Positions 1-8,324 are shown, counted from the stretch's first letter. The stretch: DNA of 64,000 nucleotides from Pseudovibrio ascidiaceicola (GCF_900114245.1 NZ_FOSK01000003.1:1-64000), one strand, 5' to 3'. A program made the numbers and translations. Notes: a model not told the origin generated them from the letters alone.

Positions 1-518
1 GGGTATTGACTTTAGCTATCTTAAAGGGCGGCAAATGCTCGTTAGGCTGGATATGATCCAATCTCTTCTTCTTCAAAACATCATGGGTCCTTCCTGGGCC
101 TTTGCTTGCCTGCGGGTAGTTCGAGACCACGGTGCAAGCGGCTATGTGGTTTTCGCGAGGGCTTGGTATTGAGGTTCTTGTTGCTGTTCTCACATTTTAT
201 CCCGCTAATCCTATGGGATTGTGGAGGAATTCAGTTGCCTTGCATTGACACCTTGCATCAATCATCACATGCCATCCTGCGGCATCGGAACCTCGGCGAT
301 GCGGCACAGCAGCCATTTCTGCGGTCTTTTTGTGTCTGGAGCTAGCTCTCCAAACGCAAACTCTCGCTTATGGGCGGGAGGGCGATGAATAAATTACCCT
401 TTGCAGGGGAATAAACCCGACTGTCTTCGTCAGGTTTCGAACCTCCCGCTCGCCAGTGGGTTGTCGAAAGCTCTCTGTCGAGTGGTTTGTTCAACAAGCC
501 AACGAAGAGGGCTTCGTA
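1..518. other. Intergenic / 5' leader region, no supported gene
   Basis: No convincing coding region is seen here. The open frames lack recognisable protein features and good ribosome sites. The stretch from about 364 to 450 contains complementary arms (gcgggagg near 365-373 and cctcccgc near 442-449) that could fold into a long-range stem. It lies directly before the small gene starting at 519, so part of it may be that gene's structured 5' leader. Anything upstream of base 1 is unknown. Confidence 0.4.
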
Positions 519-782
519 ATGACTGATACTGGTAAAGAGAAATGTGCCCATACATCCCTTCGCAATGAAGTGGACCAGCTTAGCCTAGCAACCAACCACC
601 TCAAAAATCTGGTTTATTCCATGAGTGTGGTTCTGAGTGAACGCATGGAGCACACACAGGAATATGAAGCGTTGCTGACGCTGTTTGATACTGTGCGCAA
701 TCACATTGAAGATGTGCAGGGAAGTAGCGAGAAGATTTCCGTGCTGCTCGAACCTTGTGCGCTGGAAATCTCCAAAGACTAA
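519..782 (+). CDS. Small hypothetical protein (87 aa)
   Basis: The product is an 87-residue soluble, mostly helical protein with no signal peptide or membrane segment. I do not recognise a family. The ATG at 519 is preferred over an upstream in-frame start at 456 because a good ribosome site (GAAGAGG, about 504-510) sits 8 bases before it, while the extra upstream residues look unstructured. The ribosome site lies in a small hairpin (503-507 pairs with 512-516, loop AGGG), which could affect translation. An intrinsic terminator follows at 826-860, so the gene appears to be its own transcription unit. Heptad-like hydrophobic spacing in the middle suggests a helical bundle or short coiled coil. 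Function is unknown. Confidence 0.6.
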   Translation: MTDTGKEKCAHTSLRNEVDQLSLATNHLKNLVYSMSVVLSERMEHTQEYEALLTLFDTVRNHIEDVQGSSEKISVLLEPCALEISKD

Positions 783-825
783 AAATACGGAATGAAGAGA
801 GGTTTTGCCTCTCGCGGACTATTCT

Positions 826-860
826 GGCTTGGGAAGCGTGATGCTTCTCAGGCCCTTTTT
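826..860 (+). terminator. Intrinsic terminator after the small hypothetical gene
   Basis: A 12-bp stem (826-837 with 843-854, two G-U pairs) with a 5-base loop is followed by CTTTTT. A smaller hairpin, gagagg/cctctc, lies just upstream at about 796-812. Confidence 0.7.
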
Positions 861-1100
861 GATCTTTGCCTCAAGCAGATATGCCCTTTATCAAAGGCAC
901 TGAAATTGCGCTCTGACGACAAGCAACAGTTCTCTGACAGCTTTCTAAGGCACTAACTTTATGGGAAGCCTGCATACTGACGACATTAACAGCTTTTCCA
1001 GAATTAATTTGAAAGGGTATTTGTAGGAACTAAGAGAGGTGAAATTGCGCTTTCAAACACTCTCATTTGCTTACATAGTGCTGACACAAAGCTCAAAAGC

Positions 1101-1120
1101 AAAAAACTCCCGGAAGGGAG
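1101..1120 (-). terminator. Terminator of the tRNA-Lys pair
   Basis: Read on the minus strand, CTCCC (from 1116-1120) and GGGAG (from 1107-1111) form a stem with a TTCC loop, followed by six T residues (complement of 1101-1106). It lies about 35 bases downstream of the second tRNA. Confidence 0.6.
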
Positions 1121-1155
1121 CTTTGCTAAACCTCTTTATATACCATGAGGTTAAA

Positions 1156-1231
1156 TGGTGAGCCCGCACGGGTTCGAACCGTGGACCTACTGATTAAAAG
1201 TCAGTTGCTCTACCAGCTGAGCTACGGGCTC
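1156..1231 (-). tRNA. tRNA-Lys (anticodon TTT)
   Basis: A 76-nt cloverleaf is read on the minus strand, with acceptor stem GAGCCCG/CGGGCTC, a D arm with GTAGCTCAGCTGGTAGAGC, anticodon loop CTTTTAA giving anticodon TTT, T arm GGTTCGAACC and an encoded CCA end. It is the second of two tandem lysine tRNAs separated by 20 bases, probably transcribed together from the promoter near 1357-1385. Confidence 0.97.
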
Positions 1232-1251
1232 ACTAAACACGAGACGTCTGT

Positions 1252-1327
1252 TGGTGGGTGCATAGGGATTCGAACCCTAGACCGGCTGATTAAGAGTCAG
1301 CTGCTCTACCAACTGAGCTATACACCC
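1252..1327 (-). tRNA. tRNA-Lys (anticodon CTT)
   Basis: A 76-nt cloverleaf lies on the minus strand with acceptor stem GGGTGTA/TGCACCC, anticodon loop CTCTTAA giving anticodon CTT, T arm GGTTCGAATCC and an encoded CCA. It is the promoter-proximal member of a tandem Lys pair that together reads AAA and AAG. Confidence 0.97.
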
Positions 1328-1356
1328 AAAACGTTTCCCGCCGAAGCGATGGCGGG

Positions 1357-1385
1357 TGTATATAAAGCCTTTTGCGAGAGCGCAA
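1357..1385 (-). promoter_or_regulatory. Sigma70-like promoter for the tRNA-Lys pair
   Basis: On the minus strand TTGCGC (1380-1385) is followed after exactly 17 bases by TATACA (1357-1362). The inferred start point lies about 20 bases before the first tRNA. It is identified by pattern only. Confidence 0.55.
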
Positions 1386-1824
1386 GGCCCTACGTGCAAC
1401 TTTTCGAAAATGTCTTGTGTAAAGTAAACTTATCCCAGACTAACCTATGCAAATCTACGAATTTTCGCAGCACAAACACAATTCAGAAGTGCGAAACGCG
1501 AAAAAACACCGCAATTTTCGCAAAACTGCCTTCTTATCAATTAGTCCAACGCAAAATTTTCACAGATCTCCCTGCCACGGTCTATCTCAAATCTTCTTAG
1601 CAATCACAGGCGTGCACTGCAGCTAAAGTCGCTCCACCATCATCGCACTGCAAAATCCCGTATTTCTGCGGGTTCGCTCAAGCGCAACAATTGCGCTTAG
1701 AAAAGCCAATGCAAACAGAGCGAGTAGAACTTTCCGTGACGCAACTTCTGCAAAGCACGCTGACTGTTGCAGATAACTCAAGAAAACGAGAGGTCTTTGC
1801 GGCGCAACATTAAGAAGAAGCCAC
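1386..1824. other. Intergenic region without supported gene
   Basis: This stretch lies between the tRNA promoter and the ilv promoter. I see no coding potential, tRNA, strong repeat or hairpin followed by a T-run. Confidence 0.4.
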
Positions 1825-1853
1825 TTGACGCTTTTACGTATCTAAGCCTAATC
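1825..1853 (+). promoter_or_regulatory. Candidate ilvB leader promoter
   Basis: TTGACG (1825-1830), a 17-base spacer and CTAATC (1848-1853) fit a sigma70-type promoter. Transcription would start near 1860, giving about 107 nt of RNA before the leader peptide start at 1967. Pattern match only. Confidence 0.45.
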
Positions 1854-1940
1854 TCTCCCCGAATTTCAGAGTTTACCTGAGCGATTCAATGGTGAAGCGC
1901 GGTAATCTCTTTCACGGTTGGAATTATGTTAAGGGAGAGT

Positions 1941-2073
1941 GGAGCCCTGAGGCTCCCAATACCAAAATGCAAACTTCAATTCTTCTTATCGTGGTGGGAC
2001 GCGCGTCGCCGGAGTGAGCAAGCTCACTCGGAACGGTTAGACGCGCACAAGGAGCCAAACGGCTCCTTTTTTT
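1941..2073 (+). promoter_or_regulatory. ilvB attenuator: alternative hairpins and terminator
   Basis: Four six-base segments alternate here: GGAGCC (1941-1946), GGCTCC (1951-1956), GGAGCC (2051-2056) and GGCTCC (2061-2066). Neighbours 1-2 and 3-4 can pair, the latter forming the terminator aaggagcc-aaac-ggctcctt with a T-run to 2073. Segment 2 can instead pair with segment 3 as an antiterminator. Between them a large hairpin (GCGCGTC 2001-2007 with GACGCGC 2040-2046, and an inner GAGTGA/TCACTC stem) overlaps the end of the leader peptide frame. Pairings are read by eye; energies were not computed. Confidence 0.75.
1967..2017 (+). CDS. ilv leader peptide (16 aa, attenuator)
   Basis: This short frame encodes MQTSILLIVVGRASPE and then TGA. 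It contains six consecutive Ile/Leu/Val codons (ATT CTT CTT ATC GTG GTG). The next structures are a GC-rich hairpin and an intrinsic terminator, followed about 110 bases later by acetolactate synthase. This is the classic arrangement for ribosome-mediated transcription attenuation by branched-chain aminoacyl-tRNA supply. The ribosome site is weak (GAGG at 1949-1952, 14 bases upstream). It is far too short for normal gene callers. The role is inferred from codon content and context. Confidence 0.85.
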   Translation: MQTSILLIVVGRASPE

Positions 2074-2184
2074 ATGGCTAATTCGCAGTGATGTTTAAAA
2101 GAGCACCTCTGCAAAACAAACAGTCGGATTGATTGCACACCCTTCAATCAGGCAAAACGAGCAGATACAGGCAACAAGGACTTG

Positions 2185-3960
2185 ATGATGCAACGGGAGA
2201 TGACAGGCGCTGAAATGGTTCTCCAGGCGCTGAAGGACAACGGGGTGGAACATGTATTTGGATACCCTGGTGGTGCAGTTCTACCCATTTATGATGAGCT
2301 GATCCAGCAGGACGCGATCCAGCACATCCTTGTCCGTCACGAGCAAGGCGCAGGCCATGCTGCTGAAGGCTATGCACGCTCTACCGGCAAAGCCGGCATT
2401 GCTCTGGTGACCTCTGGTCCGGGCGCAACCAACATGGTGACTGCCCTGACAGACGCCATGCTCGACTCCATCCCCATGGTCTGCATCACCGGTCAGGTAC
2501 CAACCAACCTCGTTGGGTCTGATGCGTTCCAGGAGTGTGACACCGTTGGCATCACCCGCCCATGCACCAAGCACAACTGGCTGGTGAAGGACGTTGATGA
2601 TCTGCCTCGCATTCTCCATGAAGCATTTTATGTTGCACAATCTGGTCGTCCCGGCCCTGTTGTTGTCGATATTCCAAAGGATGTTCAGTTTGCCACCGGC
2701 ACCTATGAAGGTCCGCAAGCAAACCCAAGCAATCACAAAAGCTATCGCCCGCAGCTGAAAGGCGACATGACTGCCATTCGCGCAGCTGTTGAGCTGATGT
2801 CAAAAGCCAAACGCCCTGTTTTCTATACAGGCGGCGGCGTCATCAACTCCGGCGCGGCTGCAAGTCAGCTGCTGCGTGAGCTGGTGGATCAGACAGGCTT
2901 CCCGATCACCTCCACCCTGATGGGTCTGGGCGCGTATCCGGCTTCTGGCGACCAGTGGCTCGGCATGTTGGGCATGCACGGCACCTATGAAGCCAACATG
3001 GCCATGCACGATTGTGATCTGATGATCTGTATCGGTGCACGCTTTGATGACCGCATCACGGGCCGTCTGGACGCCTTCTCACCGAACTCCACCAAGATCC
3101 ACGTGGACATCGACCCATCCTCCATCAACAAGATCGTCCATGTTGATCTGCCGATCGTTGGCGATGTGGCTCACGTTCTGGAAGACATGGTTCGCATCTG
3201 GCGCGCCTCCAGTTTCCGCTCTCAACCAGAGCTGAAGGGATGGCAGACACAGATCGCCAAGTGGCGTGCGCGGGATTGCTTGTCCTACCGCCACAGCGAC
3301 GATGTCATCATGCCTCAGTACGCATTGCAGCGTCTGAACGCAGCCATCAAAGGCCGCAAGGATGTTTACATCTCCACCGAGGTTGGACAGCACCAGATGT
3401 GGGCGGCCCAGTACCTTGGCTTTGAATCGCCAAACCATTGGCTGACCTCAGGTGGCTTTGGCACAATGGGGTATGGCCTGCCAGCAGCCATTGGCGCACA
3501 GGTTGCCCATCCAGATGGGCTGTGTATCAACGTTGCAGGCGATGCCTCCATCCTGATGAACATTCAGGAAATGTCGACAGCCGTTCAACACGGTCTGGCA
3601 CCTAAAACGTTTATTTTGAACAACTCCTACATGGGCATGGTTCGCCAGTGGCAGCAGCTGCTGCATGGCAACCGCCTGTCCCACTCGTATACTGAAAGCC
3701 TGCCTGACTTTGTAAAACTGGCAGAAGCCTACGGCGGCAAAGGTATTCGTGTTACCAAACCGGGTGAACTGGATGACGCCATTCAGGAAATGATTGAGAC
3801 ACCGGGTCCGGTTCTGTTTGATTGCTGCGTCGCTCAGCTGACCAACTGCTTCCCAATGATCCCATCAGGCAAAGCGCACAACGAAATGCTGTTGCCAGAT
3901 GAAGCAACTGATGAAGCCGTTGCAAACGCCATCGACACCGCTGGCAAGTCATTGGTATAG
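2185..3960 (+). CDS. ilvB: Acetolactate synthase, large (catalytic) subunit
   Basis: This enzyme condenses two pyruvates to acetolactate, or pyruvate with 2-oxobutyrate, in the first common step of Val/Leu/Ile synthesis, using thiamine diphosphate, Mg2+ and FAD. The 591-residue length is normal for the family. The N-terminal domain carries FGYPGGAVLPIYDEL and the catalytic glutamate in HEQGAGHAAEGYAR. The C-terminal thiamine-binding domain carries AGDASILMNIQEMSTA and the ILNNSYMGMVRQWQQ block. A TTG and two ATG codons are in tandem at 2182-2190. AAGGA at 2176-2180 favours an ATG at 2185 or 2188. ilvN follows after 19 bases, so the two subunits are co-transcribed behind the attenuator. Confidence 0.97.
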   Translation: MMQREMTGAEMVLQALKDNGVEHVFGYPGGAVLPIYDELIQQDAIQHILVRHEQGAGHAAEGYARSTGKAGIALVTSGPGATNMVTALTDAMLDSIPMVCITGQVPTNLVGSDAFQECDTVGITRPCTKHNWLVKDVDDLPRILHEAFYVAQSGRPGPVVVDIPKDVQFATGTYEGPQANPSNHKSYRPQLKGDMTAIRAAVELMSKAKRPVFYTGGGVINSGAAASQLLRELVDQTGFPITSTLMGLGAYPASGDQWLGMLGMHGTYEANMAMHDCDLMICIGARFDDRITGRLDAFSPNSTKIHVDIDPSSINKIVHVDLPIVGDVAHVLEDMVRIWRASSFRSQPELKGWQTQIAKWRARDCLSYRHSDDVIMPQYALQRLNAAIKGRKDVYISTEVGQHQMWAAQYLGFESPNHWLTSGGFGTMGYGLPAAIGAQVAHPDGLCINVAGDASILMNIQEMSTAVQHGLAPKTFILNNSYMGMVRQWQQLLHGNRLSHSYTESLPDFVKLAEAYGGKGIRVTKPGELDDAIQEMIETPGPVLFDCCVAQLTNCFPMIPSGKAHNEMLLPDEATDEAVANAIDTAGKSLV

Positions 3961-3979
3961 GTAAGCTGGGAGAACCATT

Positions 3980-4573
3980 ATGAACGCACAGAAAACAGAC
4001 GCTCTATCGGCCTATTTCCTAGCCGAAACCAGCGATGTCCTCGAAACACATACCCTATCTATCATTGTAGACAACGAACCTGGTGTTCTTGCCCGCGTGA
4101 TTGGCCTGTACTCTGGCCGTGGCTACAACATTGACAGTCTCAGCGTCTCTGAAACTGAGCACGAGAAACACGTTTCCCGTATCACGATTGTGACCACAGG
4201 TACTCCTCAGATCATCGAGCAGATCCGCCACCAGCTGGATCGCCTTGTACCGGTGCATATCGTCCGCGACCTGACCGTTGCAGCACGCAACTCCAATCAG
4301 GAAAAGCCGCTTGAGCGTGAGCTCGCCCTGATCAAGGTGCGTGGTGAAGGCGAGAAACGTCTGGAAGCCCTGCGCCTTTCAGAAGCTTTCCGAGCAACTG
4401 TCATTGATGCAACCATCGATCACTTCGTTTTCGAGATCACAGGTCGCACCAATAAAATCGATCAGTTCATCGAAATCCTGACACCACTCGGTCTTGTTGA
4501 GGTTTCACGTACAGGCGTTGCCGCACTTTCACGCGGTTCTCAAGGTCTCAAAGACCTGCAGGATGAAATTTAA
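3980..4573 (+). CDS. ilvN: Acetolactate synthase, small (regulatory) subunit
   Basis: The 197-residue regulatory subunit activates the catalytic subunit and confers valine feedback inhibition in this family. An N-terminal ACT domain (about residues 24-95) is visible through LSIIVDNEPGVLARVIGLYSGRGYNIDSL. It is followed by the characteristic C-terminal domain with RELALIKV and the ending region GVAALSRG. It sits 19 bases after ilvB with a GGGAGAA ribosome site. The N-terminus is about 20 residues longer than in enteric IlvH. Transcription probably ends at the hairpin at 4609-4648. Confidence 0.96.
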   Translation: MNAQKTDALSAYFLAETSDVLETHTLSIIVDNEPGVLARVIGLYSGRGYNIDSLSVSETEHEKHVSRITIVTTGTPQIIEQIRHQLDRLVPVHIVRDLTVAARNSNQEKPLERELALIKVRGEGEKRLEALRLSEAFRATVIDATIDHFVFEITGRTNKIDQFIEILTPLGLVEVSRTGVAALSRGSQGLKDLQDEI

Positions 4574-4608
4574 CAGTTAGAGGACAATTTTGTCCTATTG
4601 ATATTGAG

Positions 4609-4648
4609 CGGCGTCTTTTGCAAGTCTGTGAAGACGCCGTTTTATTTT
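4609..4648 (+). terminator. Terminator of the ilvBN operon
   Basis: A 9-bp stem, cggcgtctt (4609-4617) with aagacgccg (4631-4639), is followed by TTTTATTTT. A small hairpin aggaca/tgtcct precedes it at 4580-4595. Confidence 0.8.
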
Positions 4649-4656
4649 GATAATCT

Positions 4657-4704
4657 AGAGCGTATCCCCGACAGGTGGGAACCGGTTTTCGGGTAAGGAT
4701 GCGT
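4657..4704. repeat. Rhizobiales-type palindromic repeat, copy 1
   Basis: The interrupted palindrome runs from GAGCGTATCCCCGAC through GGTGGGAACCGGTTTTCGG to GGATGCG. The same element type recurs at 13252-13297. I recognise it as the short palindromic intergenic repeat common in Rhizobiales genomes. It lies between the ilvBN terminator and pdxJ. Confidence 0.75.
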
Positions 4705-4773
4705 GAAGAACAAAAAAAGTCAGAGCACAACGCACAAAAGCAACATGCTCTGACTCAAAAAAGAGTATGCCCC

Positions 4774-5532
4774 ATGAAGACGCCTAGCCGCTTATCCGTC
4801 AACGTAAACGCTGTAGCAGTTCTGCGAAATCGCCGCGACGTTCCGTGGCCAAGCGTTACGCATCTGGCGGCCCTCGCTCTCAATGCAGGAGCCAAAGGCA
4901 TCACCGTGCACCCTCGCCCGGATGAGCGCCATATTCGCCGCACCGATGTTGAAGACATCTCCAAGATGCTGCGCGAAGAGCTGCATGGCAAAGAGCTGTG
5001 CCTTGAAGGCTACCCGGATGAGCGCTTCATGGAACTGGTGAAAGAAACCCGCCCGACACAGGTTCTGTTTGTCCCGGACGATCCATCCCAGCAAACCTCA
5101 GACCACGGCTGGGACTTCTCCCAAAACATGGACCTCCTGAAAGATGTGATCGCCACGGCAAAGACTTGGGGCGTCCGCACTTCCCTGTTCGTAGACCCGG
5201 ACCCAAGCCAGCCAGCTCTTGCAGCTGAAGCAGGCGCTGAGCGTATCGAGATCTACACGGGCCCTTACGGTGCCTGTCATTCTGACAAGGAAGCAGAAAA
5301 GGTCGAGCTGGAAAAAGTCGTTGCAACCGCAGAAGCTGCAAAGGCAGCAGGCCTTCTGGTTAATGCAGGCCACGATCTCACCGTTGAAAACCTGCCAGCT
5401 CTGATTGAGCGCGTACCATACATCTCAGAGGTCTCCATTGGCCACGGCTTCACCGCCGATGCCTTGGAACACGGCTTCACCCAAAGCGTCCGCCGCTTCC
5501 GCCACGCTCTCGGCGAGCCTGTAGAGCTATAA
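4774..5532 (+). CDS. pdxJ: Pyridoxine 5'-phosphate synthase
   Basis: PdxJ condenses 1-deoxyxylulose 5-phosphate with 3-amino-2-oxopropyl phosphate to give pyridoxine 5'-phosphate, the last ring-forming step of the DXP-dependent vitamin B6 route. The 252-residue product is the usual length. Signatures are LSVNVNAVAVLRNRR near the N-terminus, GITVHPRPDERHI (phosphate and catalytic region), the ELCLEGYP strand, IEIYTGPYG, and the C-terminal block EVSIGHGFTADALEHG. The ATG at 4774 is chosen because the frame upstream of it runs through the palindromic repeat and shows no PdxJ sequence; the ribosome site is weak. A strong terminator follows at 5553-5588. Confidence 0.95.
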   Translation: MKTPSRLSVNVNAVAVLRNRRDVPWPSVTHLAALALNAGAKGITVHPRPDERHIRRTDVEDISKMLREELHGKELCLEGYPDERFMELVKETRPTQVLFVPDDPSQQTSDHGWDFSQNMDLLKDVIATAKTWGVRTSLFVDPDPSQPALAAEAGAERIEIYTGPYGACHSDKEAEKVELEKVVATAEAAKAAGLLVNAGHDLTVENLPALIERVPYISEVSIGHGFTADALEHGFTQSVRRFRHALGEPVEL

Positions 5533-5552
5533 GAGCCACCGAGTTTAAGAAA

Positions 5553-5588
5553 AAGCCTGCTGTGATCCATTACAGCGGGCTTTTTTTT
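5553..5588 (+). terminator. Terminator after pdxJ
   Basis: The stem aagcctgctgt (5553-5563) pairs with acagcgggctt (5572-5582), one mismatch, and is followed by a run of T residues. It lies between pdxJ and the convergent ligase gene ending at 5606. Confidence 0.85.
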
Positions 5589-5605
5589 GTAGGCCACTAC
5601 AGAGC

Positions 5606-7012
5606 TCAAACCCCTTCAAAATACCGCAGAAACTCGAAGCTGGTGATGTCTTTCTCAATCCACGCTTTGAACGCCTTCAGCTCATTCTCCCGGCTACGCG
5701 CATACTGATCCGCTAGCGACGTACCCAATGCCTCCTTCACAAAGTCACTTTCCCGGAAGAGTTCCAATGACGCTTCCAGAGACCGAGGCAGCTTCTCCAA
5801 GGTTTCATCCTTGCCCGGATCACCAATCAGCATCGCCGGAGGCTCCTCTCTCTTGCGAAGCCCCTCTAGCCCAGCGGCGGCAATCAACGGCACAATGATA
5901 TGCGGATGGGTATCAGCTCCAGGACACCGATGCTCCAAACGGATCGCTTGCGGATCAGGGCTGGAAATCACACGCACCGCACTCACCCGGTGTTCCTCTC
6001 CCCAACACACTTCTTCAGGACACCCTGTAAACCGCGACAGCCGCCGATAAGAGTTGATGGTTGGCCGGAACGCCAGATGAGACGCCTGCATTTGCGCCAG
6101 AAGCCCCGCTACAAAGAACCTTCCCCGCTCACTCAACACCGCCTCCCGATCATAGAACACATTGTGCCCCATCTCGTCGTAGAGGCTGATGTGCACATGG
6201 GTTCCGCACGCAGAATCCTGCCCCATCGGCTGATAACGCGCCATAAAAGTCGCAATCAGATCATGCTCCCGGCAAAGCTCTTTCAGGTGATGACGTGCCC
6301 GCACTGCATTGTCAGCAGCCTGCAACGGCGAGGTTGGCGACAAGGCAACCTCATACATGCCCCAACCAATCTCACTCTCCATTGAGGACACCCCGATGCC
6401 AAGCGAGTCCATACGCACCCGAAACGCTTCCATCAGATCCATGTAATCCGGATCACGATTGACCGAGTCATATTGCAGTGAATGACCAAACGGCTTGAGT
6501 TTATGATGCTCGCCTGCCTCAACCAATGCACGGTCAAAGTGAAAGATCCCAAACTCAAACTCCATCCCAACTTTCATGGTGAACTTCAGCTCGGCAAGTT
6601 TCTCTTCCAGCATTGCCAACGGGCGGCGCACATCCAGTGAAAAGCGCTCTCCACCCCGTTCATAGCAGTTGAGCAGAACCTCAGAGACCTCAGGCCGCCA
6701 CCCCAGTTGGCACAGGGTGTTACCATCTGCCAAACTGTGCAAGTTGCCAAAGCCTGTATGATACCAGACATGCGGAGACTCGTAGATCTGCTCACCTGCC
6801 GGCTGCCCGTCACCGTGAGGGATGAGGTAAAGCGAAGAATTGGTGGAACATCCCTTCTCCAACCCATCCAGAGGCCGAAGTCGGCACCGCAAAAGCCCGT
6901 TCATATCCGGAACCTGCGTGATAACCGAATGTACGCCCCGCTGCTTCAACTGCCCGATTTGCTTGGCCAACGCCTCCTTAGAGGCGGCTTGCTCTTCTGA
7001 AAACGTCATCAT
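5606..7012 (-). CDS. Glutamine synthetase family protein (putative gamma-glutamyl ligase)
   Basis: The 468-residue product belongs to the glutamine synthetase fold family, which uses ATP and glutamate to make a gamma-glutamyl amide with ammonia or an amine. Visible family motifs are the metal-binding GMEFEF near residue 145, ESEIGWGMYEVALSP, the nucleotide and metal motif THVHISL, and the arginine-rich active-site stretch ending IRLEHRCPGADTHPH. I see no adenylylation-loop signature typical of GlnA. It stands alone, with no puu-type catabolic genes or ammonium genes next to it. The substrate is therefore unknown; gamma-glutamylpolyamine or amino-acid amide ligase is possible. The start is placed at the ATG pair at 7012, with TGGAG about 10 bases upstream. 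Confidence 0.85.
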   Translation of the reverse strand: MMTFSEEQAASKEALAKQIGQLKQRGVHSVITQVPDMNGLLRCRLRPLDGLEKGCSTNSSLYLIPHGDGQPAGEQIYESPHVWYHTGFGNLHSLADGNTLCQLGWRPEVSEVLLNCYERGGERFSLDVRRPLAMLEEKLAELKFTMKVGMEFEFGIFHFDRALVEAGEHHKLKPFGHSLQYDSVNRDPDYMDLMEAFRVRMDSLGIGVSSMESEIGWGMYEVALSPTSPLQAADNAVRARHHLKELCREHDLIATFMARYQPMGQDSACGTHVHISLYDEMGHNVFYDREAVLSERGRFFVAGLLAQMQASHLAFRPTINSYRRLSRFTGCPEEVCWGEEHRVSAVRVISSPDPQAIRLEHRCPGADTHPHIIVPLIAAAGLEGLRKREEPPAMLIGDPGKDETLEKLPRSLEASLELFRESDFVKEALGTSLADQYARSRENELKAFKAWIEKDITSFEFLRYFEGV

Positions 7013-7358
7013 GCCTGATCTACTCCAAGATGTACCAAGCACCTTAAAGTCAACGCAGATTGCAAAGCGTGGAAGAATTTGGCGACCTTTAAACTAAATC
7101 CCTTATCCGCAGAAGTTGCAAGTAAAGCATCAAGACTACCTAGGCAGTACAATTGATACACAGGCACCCAAACGCAAATAATCGACAAAAATCACATCAA
7201 CCCCATGAAATGATGAAAATAATAGTGCCTAAACCCACTGTGCAGATCAGCAACACTCGTAGAGATAACTAATAGTTTATTGCCAAAAAATTGTCGGGAT
7301 ACGGATTTCTGCTAAGTTGGACATTCCCTAAGGACACCCCATCAAGAATAATAGAAAC
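7013..7358. promoter_or_regulatory. Divergent intergenic region, about 350 bp
   Basis: This AT-rich stretch separates the divergent ligase gene and the outer-membrane-like gene, so it must hold both promoters. I do not see a convincing operator palindrome, small RNA or leader peptide in it. Confidence 0.4.
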
Positions 7359-8264
7359 ATGCGCTATTTATACCTCCTAGCCTTCCCTATGGCCCTTGCT
7401 GCACATCCCCTCAGTGCGCAGGAAGCCTCCCATCAGACAGAGGCTCCGTTAGAGCTCAACGCAGGCGGTTTCGTCGGCGTCAATGTGGGTCGCACATACC
7501 TTGAGTCTGATCAGGTCGACACCAAAGATCATCAACCGGAAACACTCGGGTTTTACGGCTCCTACGCCATCCCACTCTTCCAGCATTTCAGCCTGCAGGT
7601 AGATGGTGACATCGAATACTATCAGTTCGACACCAAAGACGGCGACAACACCCTCCGCGACGGTCTGGGTGCAGTCCACTTCGCCTACAAAGACCCACAG
7701 CAAGGCCTGTTTGGCGTCTTCGCAGGTGGCGGCGCAACTGTTGACGGTGGCGACGACACGTCCAACAAGACATTCCAGTTCATCGGCCTTGAAGGCCAGT
7801 ATTACCTTCAGGATATCACCCTATTCAGTCAGGCTGGTTTCCTGGATGGTGACGATGATCAGTACGAGACCATCGACAACGGCCTGTTTGCACGCGGTGG
7901 TGCCAGCTACTACTTTACACCAAACACCAAGCTGACTGGCTCTCTGTCTTACGTCACCGGAGATCGCTACAATCGCCCAGGCCCAAGCGATGCACGCGAC
8001 GGCGAAGTGAACATCTTCAGCTGGGGCGCAGAGTTCAAGCAAAGCTTCACTGCTCTGCCAGTTGGTCTCAGCGCGTCCTACAACGGTCATGACTTCCAGA
8101 TCAAAGGGGATGAGTCTGACGAGCCAACCGTCCATGAGTTCCGTTTTGGCGCATTCTTCCAGTTCGGCACCACAACACTGCAGGAAAACGACCGCACTGC
8201 AGCAGGCTCCGATTTGCCTGAGTTGAAACGTTGGATTTCCCTCTCAACCAACGAAGTCGACTAA
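7359..8264 (+). CDS. Putative outer-membrane beta-barrel protein
   Basis: The 301-residue product begins with a cleavable signal peptide of about 20 residues ending in LSAQ/EA. The mature part has alternating strands and polar turns rich in Asp/Gly (for example VDGGDDTSN and GDDDQYE), many aromatic-ended strands (FGVFAGGGA, FARGGASYYFTPN, FRFGAFFQFG) and no helical membrane segments. That pattern fits an outer-membrane barrel of about ten strands, although the last strand is followed by a roughly 30-residue hydrophilic tail ending STNEVD. I do not recognise a named family. The ribosome site before 7359 is weak. A long hairpin follows the stop near 8270-8325. Confidence 0.65.
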   Translation: MRYLYLLAFPMALAAHPLSAQEASHQTEAPLELNAGGFVGVNVGRTYLESDQVDTKDHQPETLGFYGSYAIPLFQHFSLQVDGDIEYYQFDTKDGDNTLRDGLGAVHFAYKDPQQGLFGVFAGGGATVDGGDDTSNKTFQFIGLEGQYYLQDITLFSQAGFLDGDDDQYETIDNGLFARGGASYYFTPNTKLTGSLSYVTGDRYNRPGPSDARDGEVNIFSWGAEFKQSFTALPVGLSASYNGHDFQIKGDESDEPTVHEFRFGAFFQFGTTTLQENDRTAAGSDLPELKRWISLSTNEVD

Positions 8265-8271
8265 ACCTCCA

Positions 8272-8324
8272 GGATGAGGCTGAGCTATGTAGTAATACGC
8301 TATTACCCGCTTAGCCTCATCCCT
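8272..8324 (+). terminator. Hairpin after the beta-barrel gene
   Basis: ggatgaggctgagc pairs with gcttagcctcatcc across a loop of about 25 bases (agtaatacgctattac within it can form an inner stem). There is no long T-run, so termination is probable but not certain. Confidence 0.5.

Noticed and set aside
106-345. Open frame of 79 codons near the left edge
   Set aside because: Composition is Cys/Leu/Arg-rich and irregular, no family pattern and no good ribosome site; probably not coding.
1145-1600. 151-codon open frame across the tRNA region
   Set aside because: It runs through both tRNA-Lys genes on the opposite strand and repeats the same peptide twice because the tRNAs are similar.
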